Shown here in pieces: positions 21,861 through 32,417 of a stretch of DNA of 64,000 nt. Origin of the DNA: Irpex lacteus (Eukaryota > Basidiomycota > Agaricomycetes > Polyporales > Irpicaceae); assembly GCA_001986395.2 (NCBI GenBank), contig MQVO02000001.1, positions 1,612,001-1,676,000 of the forward strand, read 5' to 3'. The number at the start of each line of letters is the position of its first letter. Within the stretch, counting starts at the first letter, position 1. The position numbers and the translations under genes were made by a program. The notes beneath the pieces were generated by a model. The model ran no database searches. It saw only the letters and a program-made list of their open reading frames with translations, and was not told where the DNA came from.

Positions 21861-24409
21861 ATGCCCCCAGACTCCCAGCCGTTCATCCCCAAACCGATGC
21901 ACAGATCTTCGTCTCGCTCGCGGACCTCATCAAGAGCCGGAACACCCTTGCCTCAAGCGACCACCCCAGCCCGTCCCATACCACCTGTTCTGCATTCTGC
22001 ACCGTCGCTATCGTCGCTGAGAGTCTACAGTCACGCACCCACACCTATATCTATGTCTCCGCCTCAACCTGCTCCGCCAGCTTTAGGAACAGGAACGGAA
22101 AGCTCGATACCCTCGTCCGCGGCATCTGTGGTGAATGTACCTTTGGATTCACCGGCCGAAGGGATACTTGTACCAGAACCCGAGTTGGAAGTCGAGATAG
22201 TACAGGGAAATGCGACTGGACGTATGAATGGTGAGAGTGTGCTGGGAGATGAGGAGGCGAAGAAGAACTTGCGTGAACAGCTTCGCCGGACATTAAGTCA
22301 GAAGACGGACCATGGGGGTGCGTGTTCTTGCATGTGCAGATCCTACGATTATAGTATGTTTGGAACTCATGTTCTGTGTGCTATTAAGAGGGTGGCCATC
22401 GTCCTGGAAAGAGGAGAGAGAAGCTCGTGGACGTCGGAGAGCTCCATTCCGCAGGTAGGCGTGCTTGCCGCCACGTAGCATTGTACTTAAAGCGAGACCA
22501 ACGATCGCCACTAATCCTGTGCTAACAGCAGACATGTATTCCCCTCGCCAATACTTCGTTCTTACCGATGCTGGAAAGCCGGTCTTCATTAGGTGGGTCA
22601 TACAAACCCTTCTGCCATTCAGACCACGACCTCTCAACGCAAGTCTTGACTAGCCGCCAATCGGACGAAGACTCTTCGAATTTCACGTCTCTTATAGGGC
22701 TCATGCAAGCTCTGATCTCCGTCTTCATTGATTCTGGAGACAAGATTCGCTGCGTAAACGCAGGCAGGACACGTATCACATTCCTACTTCGATCTCCACT
22801 GTACTATGTCTGCGTCTCTGACTGGGGAGAACCAGAGTCTGTTGTGAGTATCTCATTTTACGAGTTGACACGCAGATCAACTCACGATGAAGAAGAAAGA
22901 CACGCTTTCATCTTGAGTATCTACACCTACAGATCTTGAGTGTGGTTTCGGCGGAACAGCTAAGACGCATGTTCGAGCGTAGAAACAACTTCGACCTGAG
23001 ACGGCTACTAGGTGGTAAGTAACGCGGATAATATATTCACGCCTTCGAATTTCCCCTTACACTCCACGCAGGAGCGGAACCACTGTTCTACTCTTTGCTA
23101 GAAAGCTTAGAATGGGACCTAGCCATGGGAACGTCATCGTTGCACTGTCTCAGGCTGGATCCGACCCTACGACGAAACATAGGGGAGGCCTTGGTACCTA
23201 CGTCGAAGATCAAGGTTAGTTCGCAATAGCTTTGCAACTGTGTACTCCTTTACCTACTTCTTGCAGGATATACTCTACGTAGTATTAGTTGCTCAGGGTC
23301 GCGTCATAACGCTTGTCCGGCCAAAGAAGCATTCAATACATCCTTCCGACCTGCATATCCTCATAAACACTGTGCAGTCATCGTCATCTGTCAACTCTTC
23401 AGCCGCAGCCTCCTGGCTACCTATATGTCTTCCGAAGTTCAATCCTGCAGCTTTCGTCAATGCTTATGTGACCTTTCTTCGGCGGAAGGATGACGATACG
23501 ACAACCGCGACCCAAACTCCGACGCTACCCTCGACGGAATCTTCGAGCGGCCCTACATCGACACAAGAGCCTGATGTCCCTACCAGCAGTGGGTCATCCA
23601 TCCGAGCTTCACCTCAAGAGTCCGAGAGGCAAGAGGGAAACACGAGACCCGCAAGTCCCGAGGCTCTGCACCGAAGTAACACAGCTACATCAATTACATC
23701 AGCGGCGAGCCTGTCGACCCCGCAGATTGAGGTTGGCCTGATATGTGTATCTGGCCTTGGAGACTTTGACGGAGTGAGAAACTGGTGTTCTGCGGTGGCA
23801 GAGGTAAGAGCTCTTACTTGACTACCATTTGTCATATGGCTAATTTTAACCTTATTCACTAGAAACTTGAACGCGAGGGTGCAATCAAGGCAATTATCAA
23901 CGCTATTGCGAAAGGCCACACAGAGTACTCTGTCGGCGATCTCAGTATACCAGGTCTACGACATTTCCTGTACAAGAGTCGGTCTCATGTACAGGTTACA
24001 ATGCCAGGATACGAGGACCCTTATGACGACTTGAATGAAAGAAGACGGTATGATTCTTTGCCCACGTATCCCCTTAACGTCATTGACGAAAGATCCATGC
24101 AGGCTGATCACCCTATACCAAACGGTCCACGACGCTATACACGCCAAATCTGGTCAAGAGGGAACATTGAAGCTACAATATCTCCGCACAGAGAAAGAGA
24201 GCATCTTGGGTTGGGTGAGCCCTTTATGTTTCAAACACCTCAGGCGGCCATTGACGTATCGCTCATAGATCACCAAGCCGTATGAGCTGTACCTCGCAAT
24301 GTCGCCGTTGCTTCCTAAGAGTGCGGTGATCAACGCTGCGAACGGCATCGCCAGATGGATACAGAAGGAAGAGAAGAGGCTGTTCCTTCGGGATGCTCCT
24401 GTATTTTAG
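21861..24409 (+). CDS. MON1: Vacuolar fusion protein Mon1
   Basis: Ten exons (21861-22317, 22389-22454, 22532-22592, 22654-22843, 22900-23014, 23072-23214, 23267-23803, 23863-24047, 24103-24214, 24269-24409) give 668 residues. Mon1 pairs with Ccz1 as the exchange factor that activates Rab7/Ypt7 on late endosomes and vacuoles. About 150 disordered Pro/Ser-rich residues come first. The longin core follows: PRQYFVLTDAGKPVF, SLIGLMQALISVF, IRCVNAGRTRITFLLRSPLYYVCVS, EYLHLQIL and FERRNNFDLRRLL. Near the end are LERGAIKAI-like and HVQVTMPGY blocks and a C-terminal ITKPYELYLA segment. Between about residues 395 and 495 lies a Ser/Thr-rich insert that splits the second longin region. Two acceptors (TTAAG, GAAAG) are weak but give the family sequence. 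Confidence 0.94.
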
Positions 24410-24447
24410 GGTTCATAGCGATGTGGTATCACGATGCGTGGAAATAT

Positions 24448-26067
24448 TTACCGTTTACCAGCCAACTCTAATCCACGATAGCTGCGAACGCAGAATCCTG
24501 CCAATGTTTGGGTGCAGTCGGTGAGTGCATAGTACCAATGTCCCAGAAGAACCACACGCACATCCTCTACCATGTCTTCTGCTTGATGAAGAAGTCGGTC
24601 GTACTCAATCTCTTCCCATGAACCTTCGGCCTCATCCCCTTCAACCCAGCAAAACAGCCTGAGCAAATCTTTCATCGGAGTGAACGCGTCTGATGCGTCC
24701 ATGATAAAGTCCGCTAGGCTTTGTATGTCGTCGCATTGGATTGCAATACACGTTAAAGTTGAGAAACCATGAATCGCGTTGACCAGTGTCTCCGTGTATT
24801 GAACTTCTTCCGGTGTCCATAGACGTATGTCGATAAGAACACATCGTAGTACGCCGTCACCGCTCCGATCGTGCAGGACCCGAGGTTCCGTGAAGCATGT
24901 TAGGAGAGGACCGGCACCGTAACGGCCTCCACGGACCCGTATGTTGAGATAAAATGAGTAATTTTCTTCAATTGAAATGACCAGACATAAGCACATCGAC
25001 ACCAGAAACAAGTAAGAGAACATACTGCTTAGGTTCGGTGCAAATTCTTCGTTCAGAGCCATGTCTGCCGCGTCCAAAGGCTCGCCCCATACGACCAGCT
25101 CAAGAGGCTCCGAGACATCGCGAGCGTACTCCTTTGCCTCTTCTGAGTAGATTGTACGCATGATACGGACCAGGTGCAGAGAATCCGATATGCTAAGTAA
25201 CGGATGCAGTCCCCGTTCTTTCCCTGATAGCATTCGACGGCGGGCTCGGTCGTGTAGCAAAGTAATCGTGAAAACGTCGTCGGTGCAGCCCCTAACTGAG
25301 GCCTGCGGTGTGATGTGATCACAGGCAAAGGAAGGAATGAATCTGGACGGGGAAGTACCGGCGTCGGGTTTCTCGTCCCAGGTGATGCGGTGGCAGTATA
25401 TGTCATAGGCTCGTAGAGGATCTAAGTCGCGTATAAGATTCCAGACCATGTCGTAGTTGGGTAGGTGGATTTCTTCGAGGATGATGTCGACTGCGATCGA
25501 CTCTGGAAAGGAGATGGGTAAAGCCCGCGGTGAGCGGTAGAATAAGGGATGTCGGATTGTACTGCTTGTGCCACTGGCAGCACGAAGGGAAGTGGGAATA
25601 TGGCCGGTGACGTGAAGATGTATGCGGTCAAGCCTATGTGCACCGTTTAACGGTAGCGACTGTATGTCGTAGAACCACGGGTATCGATCCAATTGATAGA
25701 ATACAACCAGTGTCTGAAGACAGTCACCAATGGAACGAATTCGAGAGCCAAGCGTACCAGGTCGGAGAAAGTCTTTCAGGGAGCGGAGGTCATCAGGGGA
25801 GCGCAGCACGATAGAGTGGAACATGCGCCCCCTGGTGAGGTTCGCCCATCGAACGCAAGTTAAGGCGGAGGCAGAGAGGTGTTGTATCTCTTCTTTACGC
25901 GACTCGTGTGATGCAAAGTCGAATTCTCTGCCGTGCAATTCGAGTCCAAGGCGTTGGTCGTGCCCAATAAATGAGACGATAGTGTCAAATAGCTCTTGAG
26001 GTATTCGAGCGGCGGAGGATACAGTAGGATACGGTGTTATTGAGATCGAGGGCGTCCAGTGAGCCAT
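24448..26067 (-). CDS. F-box-like protein
   Basis: One long frame of 539 residues. The N-terminal part has ARIPQELFDTIVSFI ... LSASALTCVRWANLTRGRMF, the pattern of basidiomycete F-box proteins. The remainder resembles the weakly conserved leucine-rich C-termini of that family without clear motifs. A 99-base stretch, 24927-25025, starts with GTATGT and ends with AG, has no stop, and encodes a very hydrophobic run (YLFLVSMCLCLVIS) unlike the rest. It may be an intron of length 3n, in which case the protein has 506 residues. The gene ends 38 bases from the MON1 stop in tail-to-tail order. Confidence 0.75.
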   Translation of the reverse strand: MAHWTPSISITPYPTVSSAARIPQELFDTIVSFIGHDQRLGLELHGREFDFASHESRKEEIQHLSASALTCVRWANLTRGRMFHSIVLRSPDDLRSLKDFLRPGTLGSRIRSIGDCLQTLVVFYQLDRYPWFYDIQSLPLNGAHRLDRIHLHVTGHIPTSLRAASGTSSTIRHPLFYRSPRALPISFPESIAVDIILEEIHLPNYDMVWNLIRDLDPLRAYDIYCHRITWDEKPDAGTSPSRFIPSFACDHITPQASVRGCTDDVFTITLLHDRARRRMLSGKERGLHPLLSISDSLHLVRIMRTIYSEEAKEYARDVSEPLELVVWGEPLDAADMALNEEFAPNLSSMFSYLFLVSMCLCLVISIEENYSFYLNIRVRGGRYGAGPLLTCFTEPRVLHDRSGDGVLRCVLIDIRLWTPEEVQYTETLVNAIHGFSTLTCIAIQCDDIQSLADFIMDASDAFTPMKDLLRLFCWVEGDEAEGSWEEIEYDRLLHQAEDMVEDVRVVLLGHWYYALTDCTQTLAGFCVRSYRGLELAGKR

Positions 26068-26481
26068 GTTCTGGCTACTACCTAGAGAAGATTAACTTTA
26101 GTATGTGTCTGATTTATTAATACCGTACCAGTGGACGAACACGCACACTGATGTCACTTACCTCTATATATCTGTCCTCAACAATAGCGACCAGCGCAGA
26201 GACTGACGTCGTATTGTGAGACTGCAAGCTTCAAAGTAAGCTTCAAGCCTAAGTTGACTGCACTGCCCGCGTGCGGTTGTCACCAGTCGACCTAACCTAT
26301 GACAGCACGTATAAGTCGTAAGTAAAAGAGCACCCGGGCATAAATTTGATGGTTCGAATACCGAGACTTCAAGCTTCAAGCTTCAAGGTTGGGGCCAGCG
26401 AGTCGATCATGATGGACCCACACCATTGCAACGCGACTATTGCATTGACGATGATATATTTTAAGTCTGCTTTTTATTCTA
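26068..26481. other. Intergenic with short AAGCTTC repeats
   Basis: 414 bases before the second tRNA-Glu. It contains several AAGCTTC/CTTCAAG repeats, near 26220-26250 and tandemly near 26368-26388. It should hold the F-box gene promoter. No gene seen. Confidence 0.5.
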
Positions 26482-26553
26482 TCCGATATGGTGTAACGGC
26501 TAACATTACCGCCTTTCACGCGGTAGCTCGGGGTTCGATTCCCCGTATCGGAG
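26482..26553 (+). tRNA. tRNA-Glu(UUC)
   Basis: A 72-base cloverleaf close in sequence to the tRNA at 4240. Acceptor arm is TCCGATA/TATCGGA. The anticodon stem is ACCGC/GCGGT with loop CTTTCAC, giving anticodon TTC. The T arm is CGGGG-TTCGATT-CCCCG and the discriminator base is G. No intron. A T run lies about 25 bases downstream (near 26579), later than usual. Confidence 0.96.
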
Positions 26554-27139
26554 TGCGGATATCTCTTTCTCGCGTGAATTTTTTCGTATCATTTATCGCG
26601 TGGGTGATGTCTTTGTGCTTACGATGAGCCAAAAGCATTTTATAACAGACAACAGAGACCTACACAGCATACTAATGCATATCCACACGGTGTTCTATGC
26701 CCTCGAAGCCTTCTTTCATGATTTGGATCTGCGACGAAGAGCATGACAGAGCACAGTCAAGGGGCTTGACCTTCTTTCTATCCTAGTGCACGTGTAGAAT
26801 GAAACAAAACAGTGCGAGTGGAACACATCACACAGCCCACTTCAAAGAGAGGTCTGGCATTGGTTACTGTCGGAGGTGCCGTGTCATAGGTCCTCATAAT
26901 CGGTTCCATAATTTCAAACGGAAAGCAGTTAATTACGCTCACGGTGTGTGTATATACTATCGGGGTAGCGTAGCTCCACAAAACAGAGTGGCCATGTATA
27001 TAAATGAAACTAATTAGATGACCGCCGTGCCCGTGAGCGGTTTACTTTGCCATTTTGGATTTTGGGACCCCATCTATCGAACGAAACGAAATGACCATTA
27101 TGAATAGAGCCCATGGGAGAATGGCGAGCAATGTATCAC
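26554..27139. other. Intergenic, no gene seen
   Basis: 586 bases between the tRNA and the end of the mS41 gene. The open frames here are short and resemble nothing known to me. Confidence 0.5.
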
Positions 27140-27610
27140 TCACCCACGTATTTTCTTTCGTGGTTTAGGTGGATGGGCAAAGTCTGCTGGGTCCTCTCCG
27201 AGACGGTACTTCTCCATTGACCAGAGGATATACCTGGCACACTGTCAGCGCCACATCGACTCGTCCGAGTACTCCGTGATGTATACGTACCTTCTATCCT
27301 TAACGGCAAGCCCAGCCTTCCTCAGCGACTCTCCGTTCTGCTTCCACAGCTCGTCCCATGTCTCTACGTTCAGCTTCGTTTCCGCTGATCTACCTATGGC
27401 GGTCAAGAAAGCAGCAGGCGAGTCAATTGTACCTGTTCGATTTAACATATCTGTCAGTAAACTAGATACTTTGATTGTTGCTATACCTGAAGTCTCTTTA
27501 CCCCTGGGCGAAGGTACAGGTCGTGCAGCAGCCCTGTTCACAAGAGTTCGAGAGAGAGGGACAAGTGATGGCGTGGCTTTGAGGTTTCGTAGTGCTAGTA
27601 AAGTGGCCAT
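27140..27610 (-). CDS. FYV4: Mitochondrial small ribosomal subunit protein mS41 (IGR motif)
   Basis: Best model has three exons (27487-27610, 27291-27432, 27140-27233) and 119 residues. The N-terminal 40 residues are basic and lack acids, fitting a mitochondrial import signal. The core is the IGR domain: DSPAAFLTAIGRSAE, TWDELWKQNGESLRKAGL, VKDRRYILWSMEKYR, ending HPPKPRKKIRG. The first intron, 27433-27486, is 54 bases with GTATAG and ACAG ends and no stop, so it can also be read through to give 137 residues. The spliced form brings the basic leader directly to the IGR domain. Yeast Fyv4 is the named homolog. Confidence 0.9.
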
Positions 27611-27926
27611 ATCTTGGGAAGCGAATATTAAACCAGAGTAAGAGTTGTCTCTAGATTATTGCTGTCGTAAGTTGTTGGTGATAGAGGGTATATAGGAATT
27701 CGCGAAGGAGCCTGAGGAGTTGCCAGAGTGCTTGAGTCGGTGAAGAAGGAAACTCCCGAAAGACGCCCTTCTATGATCACTGTGACGTCCGAAAACGCGC
27801 ATTGTCACAGGCGTGATATGTCGCGCCCGAGCGCGTGTCACGGTACTCTGGCACTCACCGTGACTGACCACCGCATCAAGCTCAACTTTGACTATTTAGG
27901 TATACGACGTAACCGTCAATTTACAC

Positions 27927-29572
27927 ATGGACAAACAGTCCAAGGATGCCATACGCAGGCTTTGCGAAAAGCCTGAACTACGCGAGAAGGCACAACATAT
28001 ATTTCGCTCACTCAAAGTCAAGACTGGCCACGGCTCCGGATTCGAGCTCAACCAACGAACCATCGCGCTCCCAGCGATCTCTTCGCTGCTAGCATCCGAA
28101 GAGTAACCAATTTCCATACCTCCAAGCTTACCGTCTGACCTACTTTATACTCGCAGACTAGGCTACAATGACGTTACAGAGAAGATCGCCCAAGCAGCGT
28201 CCTGTCTTAATCCAAAGGAGTTCAAAGCGGCGTTGACGACCGTTCACAAGGCACTTGCTTCTGCAGAGCGAGAGAAGAACCAGTCAAAGGTTACTTATCA
28301 GTCACTTGTGATGCGTAATGCGAACAAGGACTTTATGATCGAGTGCATGCAAGACGTGGAAGCCGCGCTGACTCTCAGTGGGGACCTCCGAGGACGCCTC
28401 CGGCCGCCGAACGATATCGTCACCGTGTCTGTATACGCATGGACCTGTAAGATACTTGGTGTACGTCTCCTGTATTCGACCATTTGCGTGTGATATTGAC
28501 TATCACCGTTTAGTTAAACAGAGACGGCCATGTAAAGCAGAACGGCGTCAGCGAAGACGACTACCAAGAAGTCGTCGACTCGTTAGATGCCAACTGCCAG
28601 ATTATCAAGAGGGAAATTACGGCGAAAGTAAAGTCCCTTCGAGCTGAGCGCAGAGCCACTCGTGCTTCAGAATCGGCGTCACCCACGAAATCCGCATCAC
28701 CAACTAAATCCACATCACCCGCGAAATCAACATTCCCCGCGAAAGCACTGCCTCTCGCGAAGTCACCATCAAAATCATCCCTCCGTGACCTCTCCCTCTC
28801 CCAATCACCCACAAAAACACCAACACACAAACGCAAAGTCGCCTTCTCTCCCCTCAAGACCTCTCAAACTCCAAACGATCTTGACTCTGACTCCGATGTG
28901 GAAGATACGCCGAGCAAGCGTCGCAAGTTCTTGTCTCCGAGTAAGCATTCGGTCGAGGCGTTCAAAGATGCGTTAAGGGGTGGGCCGTCTCCGTCTTCTT
29001 CGAAGACTCCGTTGGAGTTGCTGCAAGAACGGGAAGATGAGGACGAGGAGATGGAGGAAGACGAAGAGGAAGACGCGCCTTCGACGGTCCCGCCGAGGAG
29101 CGAGACCGTATCGGAGGACTGGACGGACGTCGAGATGTCCGACGCGGTTTCCTCTTCTCCGTCTGCTGCACCCTCCTCCGAGGACGAACTTCCAGGTCCG
29201 GTAACACCGCGGCGATCTCATCGCCAACCCAAACCCCGCGCACCGTTCGACACTCTCCCCGTACCCACTAGAACTCCCACGCGAACCTCCTCACGTAGTA
29301 GTGTCGGCAGTGCGCGCTCGTCGTCCCAGTCACCAACGAAAACTCCCACATCAAAGACGATGTCCCGACCGTCTCGTGATGAAGGCGAGGAGGTGGTACG
29401 AAGACGACGCAGGCCTGTTCTGTTGGAGCATGTGCAGTGGTTTGGAAGAGGTAGTGGGGGAGTTGGAGGTGGAGGAGGGGGGAGGTATGAGGGGGAGTGG
29501 AAGGCGCGGGAGGAGTGGGTTCGGGGGGTTATTGAGAGTAGGGGGCATCCGTTTGAGAGTTTGAGGGCGTAG
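27927..29572 (+). CDS. ORC6: Origin recognition complex subunit 6
   Basis: Three exons (27927-28102, 28157-28460, 28514-29572) give 512 residues. The N-terminal 200 residues match the paired TFIIB-like helical domains of Orc6: REKAQHIFRSLKVKTG, PAISSLLASEELGYNDVTEKIAQAASCL, FKAALTTVHKALA, and VYAWTCKILGLNRDGHV. It would act in the nucleus in origin binding and MCM loading. The rest is long, Ser/Pro-rich and acidic, with many S/T-P-x-K sites (SPTK, SPAK, SPSK, SPLK, TPSK) of the type CDKs phosphorylate, and a Gly-rich stretch near the end followed by a short conserved-looking C-terminus. The tail is much longer than in the 252-residue human protein. Identification rests on the N-terminal half. 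Confidence 0.82.
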
Positions 29573-29921
29573 GGTGGTGTGTGGTTGTGTGATTGGTGTA
29601 TGGAGAGGATTTTAGGATGGATTGAGTTTTTGTACTAGCAGGTTTGAGTTATATACTTTAGTTTATACAGAGGTACTGATGTATACATTTGAAAGTCTAA
29701 TCTGTTTGAGGGGGACAAACGCAAGAGGAGTTGTACAGGAAATTTGAAAACAACGTGAATGATATACGAAGAGCAAAAAAAAACAGCTGGCTAAACAAGT
29801 ATTGGCAACAAGACGATAACCTTGACCGGCAAGGGGTATTAGTAGTGAATCTATCAGCACTCAAACCAAGACCCGAAGAAACGAAAGCAAGCAAGCCCGA
29901 GGTCACAACCACACGAAGTTT
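29573..29921. other. Tail-to-tail intergenic, no gene seen
   Basis: 349 bases between the converging ends of ORC6 and zinc-finger gene 2. It should hold both 3' UTRs. AT-rich in its middle part. Confidence 0.5.
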
Positions 29922-31244
29922 CTACTTCTCCACCCTAGGCACCTTTGGCGGATGCCAATCCCCCGTCAAATCCCCCACACACCCCCTCCTCCCATTCCCC
30001 AAATGCTTCCTCAGCACATCCATCCTCGCACACAACAACCCGCACCCACCCACCATCCACCGTCCATAATACCTCCTCACCGGCATGTCCGGTGGTATCA
30101 TCCCCTTGGCCATCATTGCTAAATATTGAGGAGAGTCGAGAGGGACCCCGCAGCACAACAACGCACCCCCGCGGTACTCTGGATAATGCGTCAGCACGTG
30201 TCGCGTGAAGTCGGAGGAGCGGGTGAGCGGGTAGGTGGAGTGGCAGGTTGTGCAGAGGTAGGAGGTGCCGCAGGGGGTGAGGGATGTGAAGTTGGGGGTG
30301 CCGGTGCCGAGGGCGCGGCGGGGTTTGTATGTTTTGATTGATGAGGAGGAGGAGAATGAGGTGGTGGGTGTGGATAGTGAGGGGGAAGTGGAAGAGGGTG
30401 TGAATAGATGGAGTGTGCTGGATTTGGGGAGAGCGCGTCTGGCGGCGCGAGTGGTTGAAGAGGTTAATTTGCGAGCTCGAGGAACGCGCTGGGTCCGACT
30501 CGGAGGCGGAGAGTGGGTGAGAGCGTCGGGCGAAGGGTAGACAGCCTCAATACCGCTACCGTTGGAGGGTACCGGCGAAGTAGGCGGCGCGACTTCGTCC
30601 ATGGAGGTACCAGTGAGATACTGTGCCTGTGGGTGCACCATCAAGTCGGGAATAGCGTGATTCGGAGGAAGAGAGCTATAGTAAGACCAGTCGAGGCCTA
30701 GCATGTTGTCGCACACGGGAAGTGTATACGAGCCCTCCTCCACCGCGGAAGGCAATCTATCATCAAGAGGTCAATGATATAGACAGCTATTGTACGAGCG
30801 ATGTACTCACGGATGGTATGCATGGTATGGTGGTGCCACGGTAGTAGGGGAACCTGTGGGCAACCCAGGCAGGAGGTGTGCACCGGACAACTGGACGGCA
30901 CCGCACATAGCCTGAGGGAAGTCAAAGTCGGGGAAGCTCAGAGCTTGGATGGGAGTGAGAGGTGGGGGTGGAGTGTCGAGCGGGGAAGGGGAAGTCGAGT
31001 AACCGCTACCACTGGGAGAGTAGCTGAGGCTAAGCGGAGGAGAGAGATAACTTAGATCTGTGGAAGAATATGGGTCGAGCGTGAGGGGAGGGGAGTAAGT
31101 CGAAGGTGCGGAGGAGGGAGAGGAAGAGTGGTCGCTAGCCGGCAGCGATGTATTGGTGGTGTATGAAGAAGAGGATGAGGAGGTAGATGAGGGGGAAGGA
31201 GTCTGCCACTCAGTCCATGAATCAACCCATAAGCCGGTGCTCAT
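29922..31244 (-). CDS. C2H2-like zinc-finger protein, paralog 2
   Basis: Two exons (30811-31244, 29922-30756) in phase 2 give 422 residues. The N-terminal 140 residues are Ser/Tyr/Pro-rich and look like an activation domain. The zinc-binding part aligns with the paralogs: YLCTTC ... FTRHVLTHYPEY, LLCCGVPLD, RRYYGRWMVGGCG, then MDVLRKHL and GCVGDLTGDWHPPK. The second unit has changed: where paralogs have C-G-x-[VI]-F-S-R-T-D-A-L this copy has C-G-L-L-C-A-R-M-D-V-L, losing the core Phe. Divergence in half of the domain suggests altered specificity. The coding sequence has a strong run of Ser/Pro repeats. Confidence 0.84.
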
Positions 31245-31346
31245 CGTGGCTGGGAGGATTTGGAGGGTAGTGAGGGTATGGAGGGCAGGTTGAGAGCGAA
31301 TCTGTGAGTGGCGGGTTCTGCTGAAGGTCGGGCATAGTCATAGTAG

Positions 31347-31355
31347 CTTTTATAC
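31347..31355 (-). promoter_or_regulatory. TATA box of zinc-finger gene 2
   Basis: GTATAAAAG on the minus strand about 103 bases before the start codon, in the context ACGTATAAAAGC. It is nearly identical to the element before paralog 3. Confidence 0.6.
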
Positions 31356-32417
31356 GTCAGATGTGGGAGGTGGGGGGAGGGACAAGGTGCGCCTCGTTCC
31401 CTACACTCAAGTACGAACCTAGATCCAGTATTTTAGATCGGAACAATTACATACGATGTGACTTACCAGAGAAGGTGAGTGAAGAGTGAACCCGGTGTCT
31501 TTGCCATCCTAATACTCTTCTGTGATCACAGTGACTTGCTGCATCCAATAGAGTTACTCCCTGATAGTAGCCGGACATGCATAGCTGTTCTGATCGCAAT
31601 GTGAAGTGTACCCAACTGACACTATATAAGGAAGTGTATCTGGAATTCGAAGCAGTACGTCTGTTCACCAGGATCTGGTCAGTGATGATGAGGACAAGGC
31701 ATACCATGTACAACACGTCACATCTCTCCGCCGTCGTGTCCGTCTGGTACGGACCCAGCTGCCATTCTTACTGCAGACAAGTTGTGAGCTGGTGCCAGTG
31801 TATGATCATGAGCAGAGAAGACAGATGAATCGATGAGAGGCAATGACACCCCGATTCGGATCTCAGACGATAGGTTGCATGCATGGAGCCTCGTGTACGG
31901 CATCCGTGATTCCCTGTATTAAACAGTGCCACTGGGCCATGGCCATCCTATATTGCGGAGAAATGGCCCGGGCTAATCTACAATTTCTCAGGGGCGTCAG
32001 GGGAAATATTGCCCTCCACGTTTGGAGGTAGATTAAGAGGTACTTACGAATACGTTGCTCGCGGTGGACTCTCAAGTGCGTCGACGTCGATGCAGCGGGA
32101 AGAGATGTCACGCTCACATGACCTGTGACACACGCGTTCCCACCACGCAGCACACGTTTTTGATGACGAATTACATGCAATCTGTCCAGGTGCGCGTTGG
32201 CATCCTCACCATCGATCTCACACAACGTCTTCATAGCCCTCAAAAATGTCGGCGAAATTCACGATAAATGCAACGTCGGCGTCGGGCAGGTACTATCTAC
32301 GTCGGAAAGCCGTCGGCGTCGATACACATGGCACACGATATGACGTGATCACGTTTTGGATATATAGCGAGGACCGTGGCGGTGGGAGAGCCAGGCCATG
32401 CGAACCGGTTGCCCACC
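31356..32417. other. Long upstream gap with one GTGCCACT motif
   Basis: About 1.1 kb between the divergent zinc-finger gene 2 and the peptidase gene. AGTGCCACT occurs at 31925-31933 and a related GGTGCCAGTG near 31792. No credible coding region. Confidence 0.45.
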
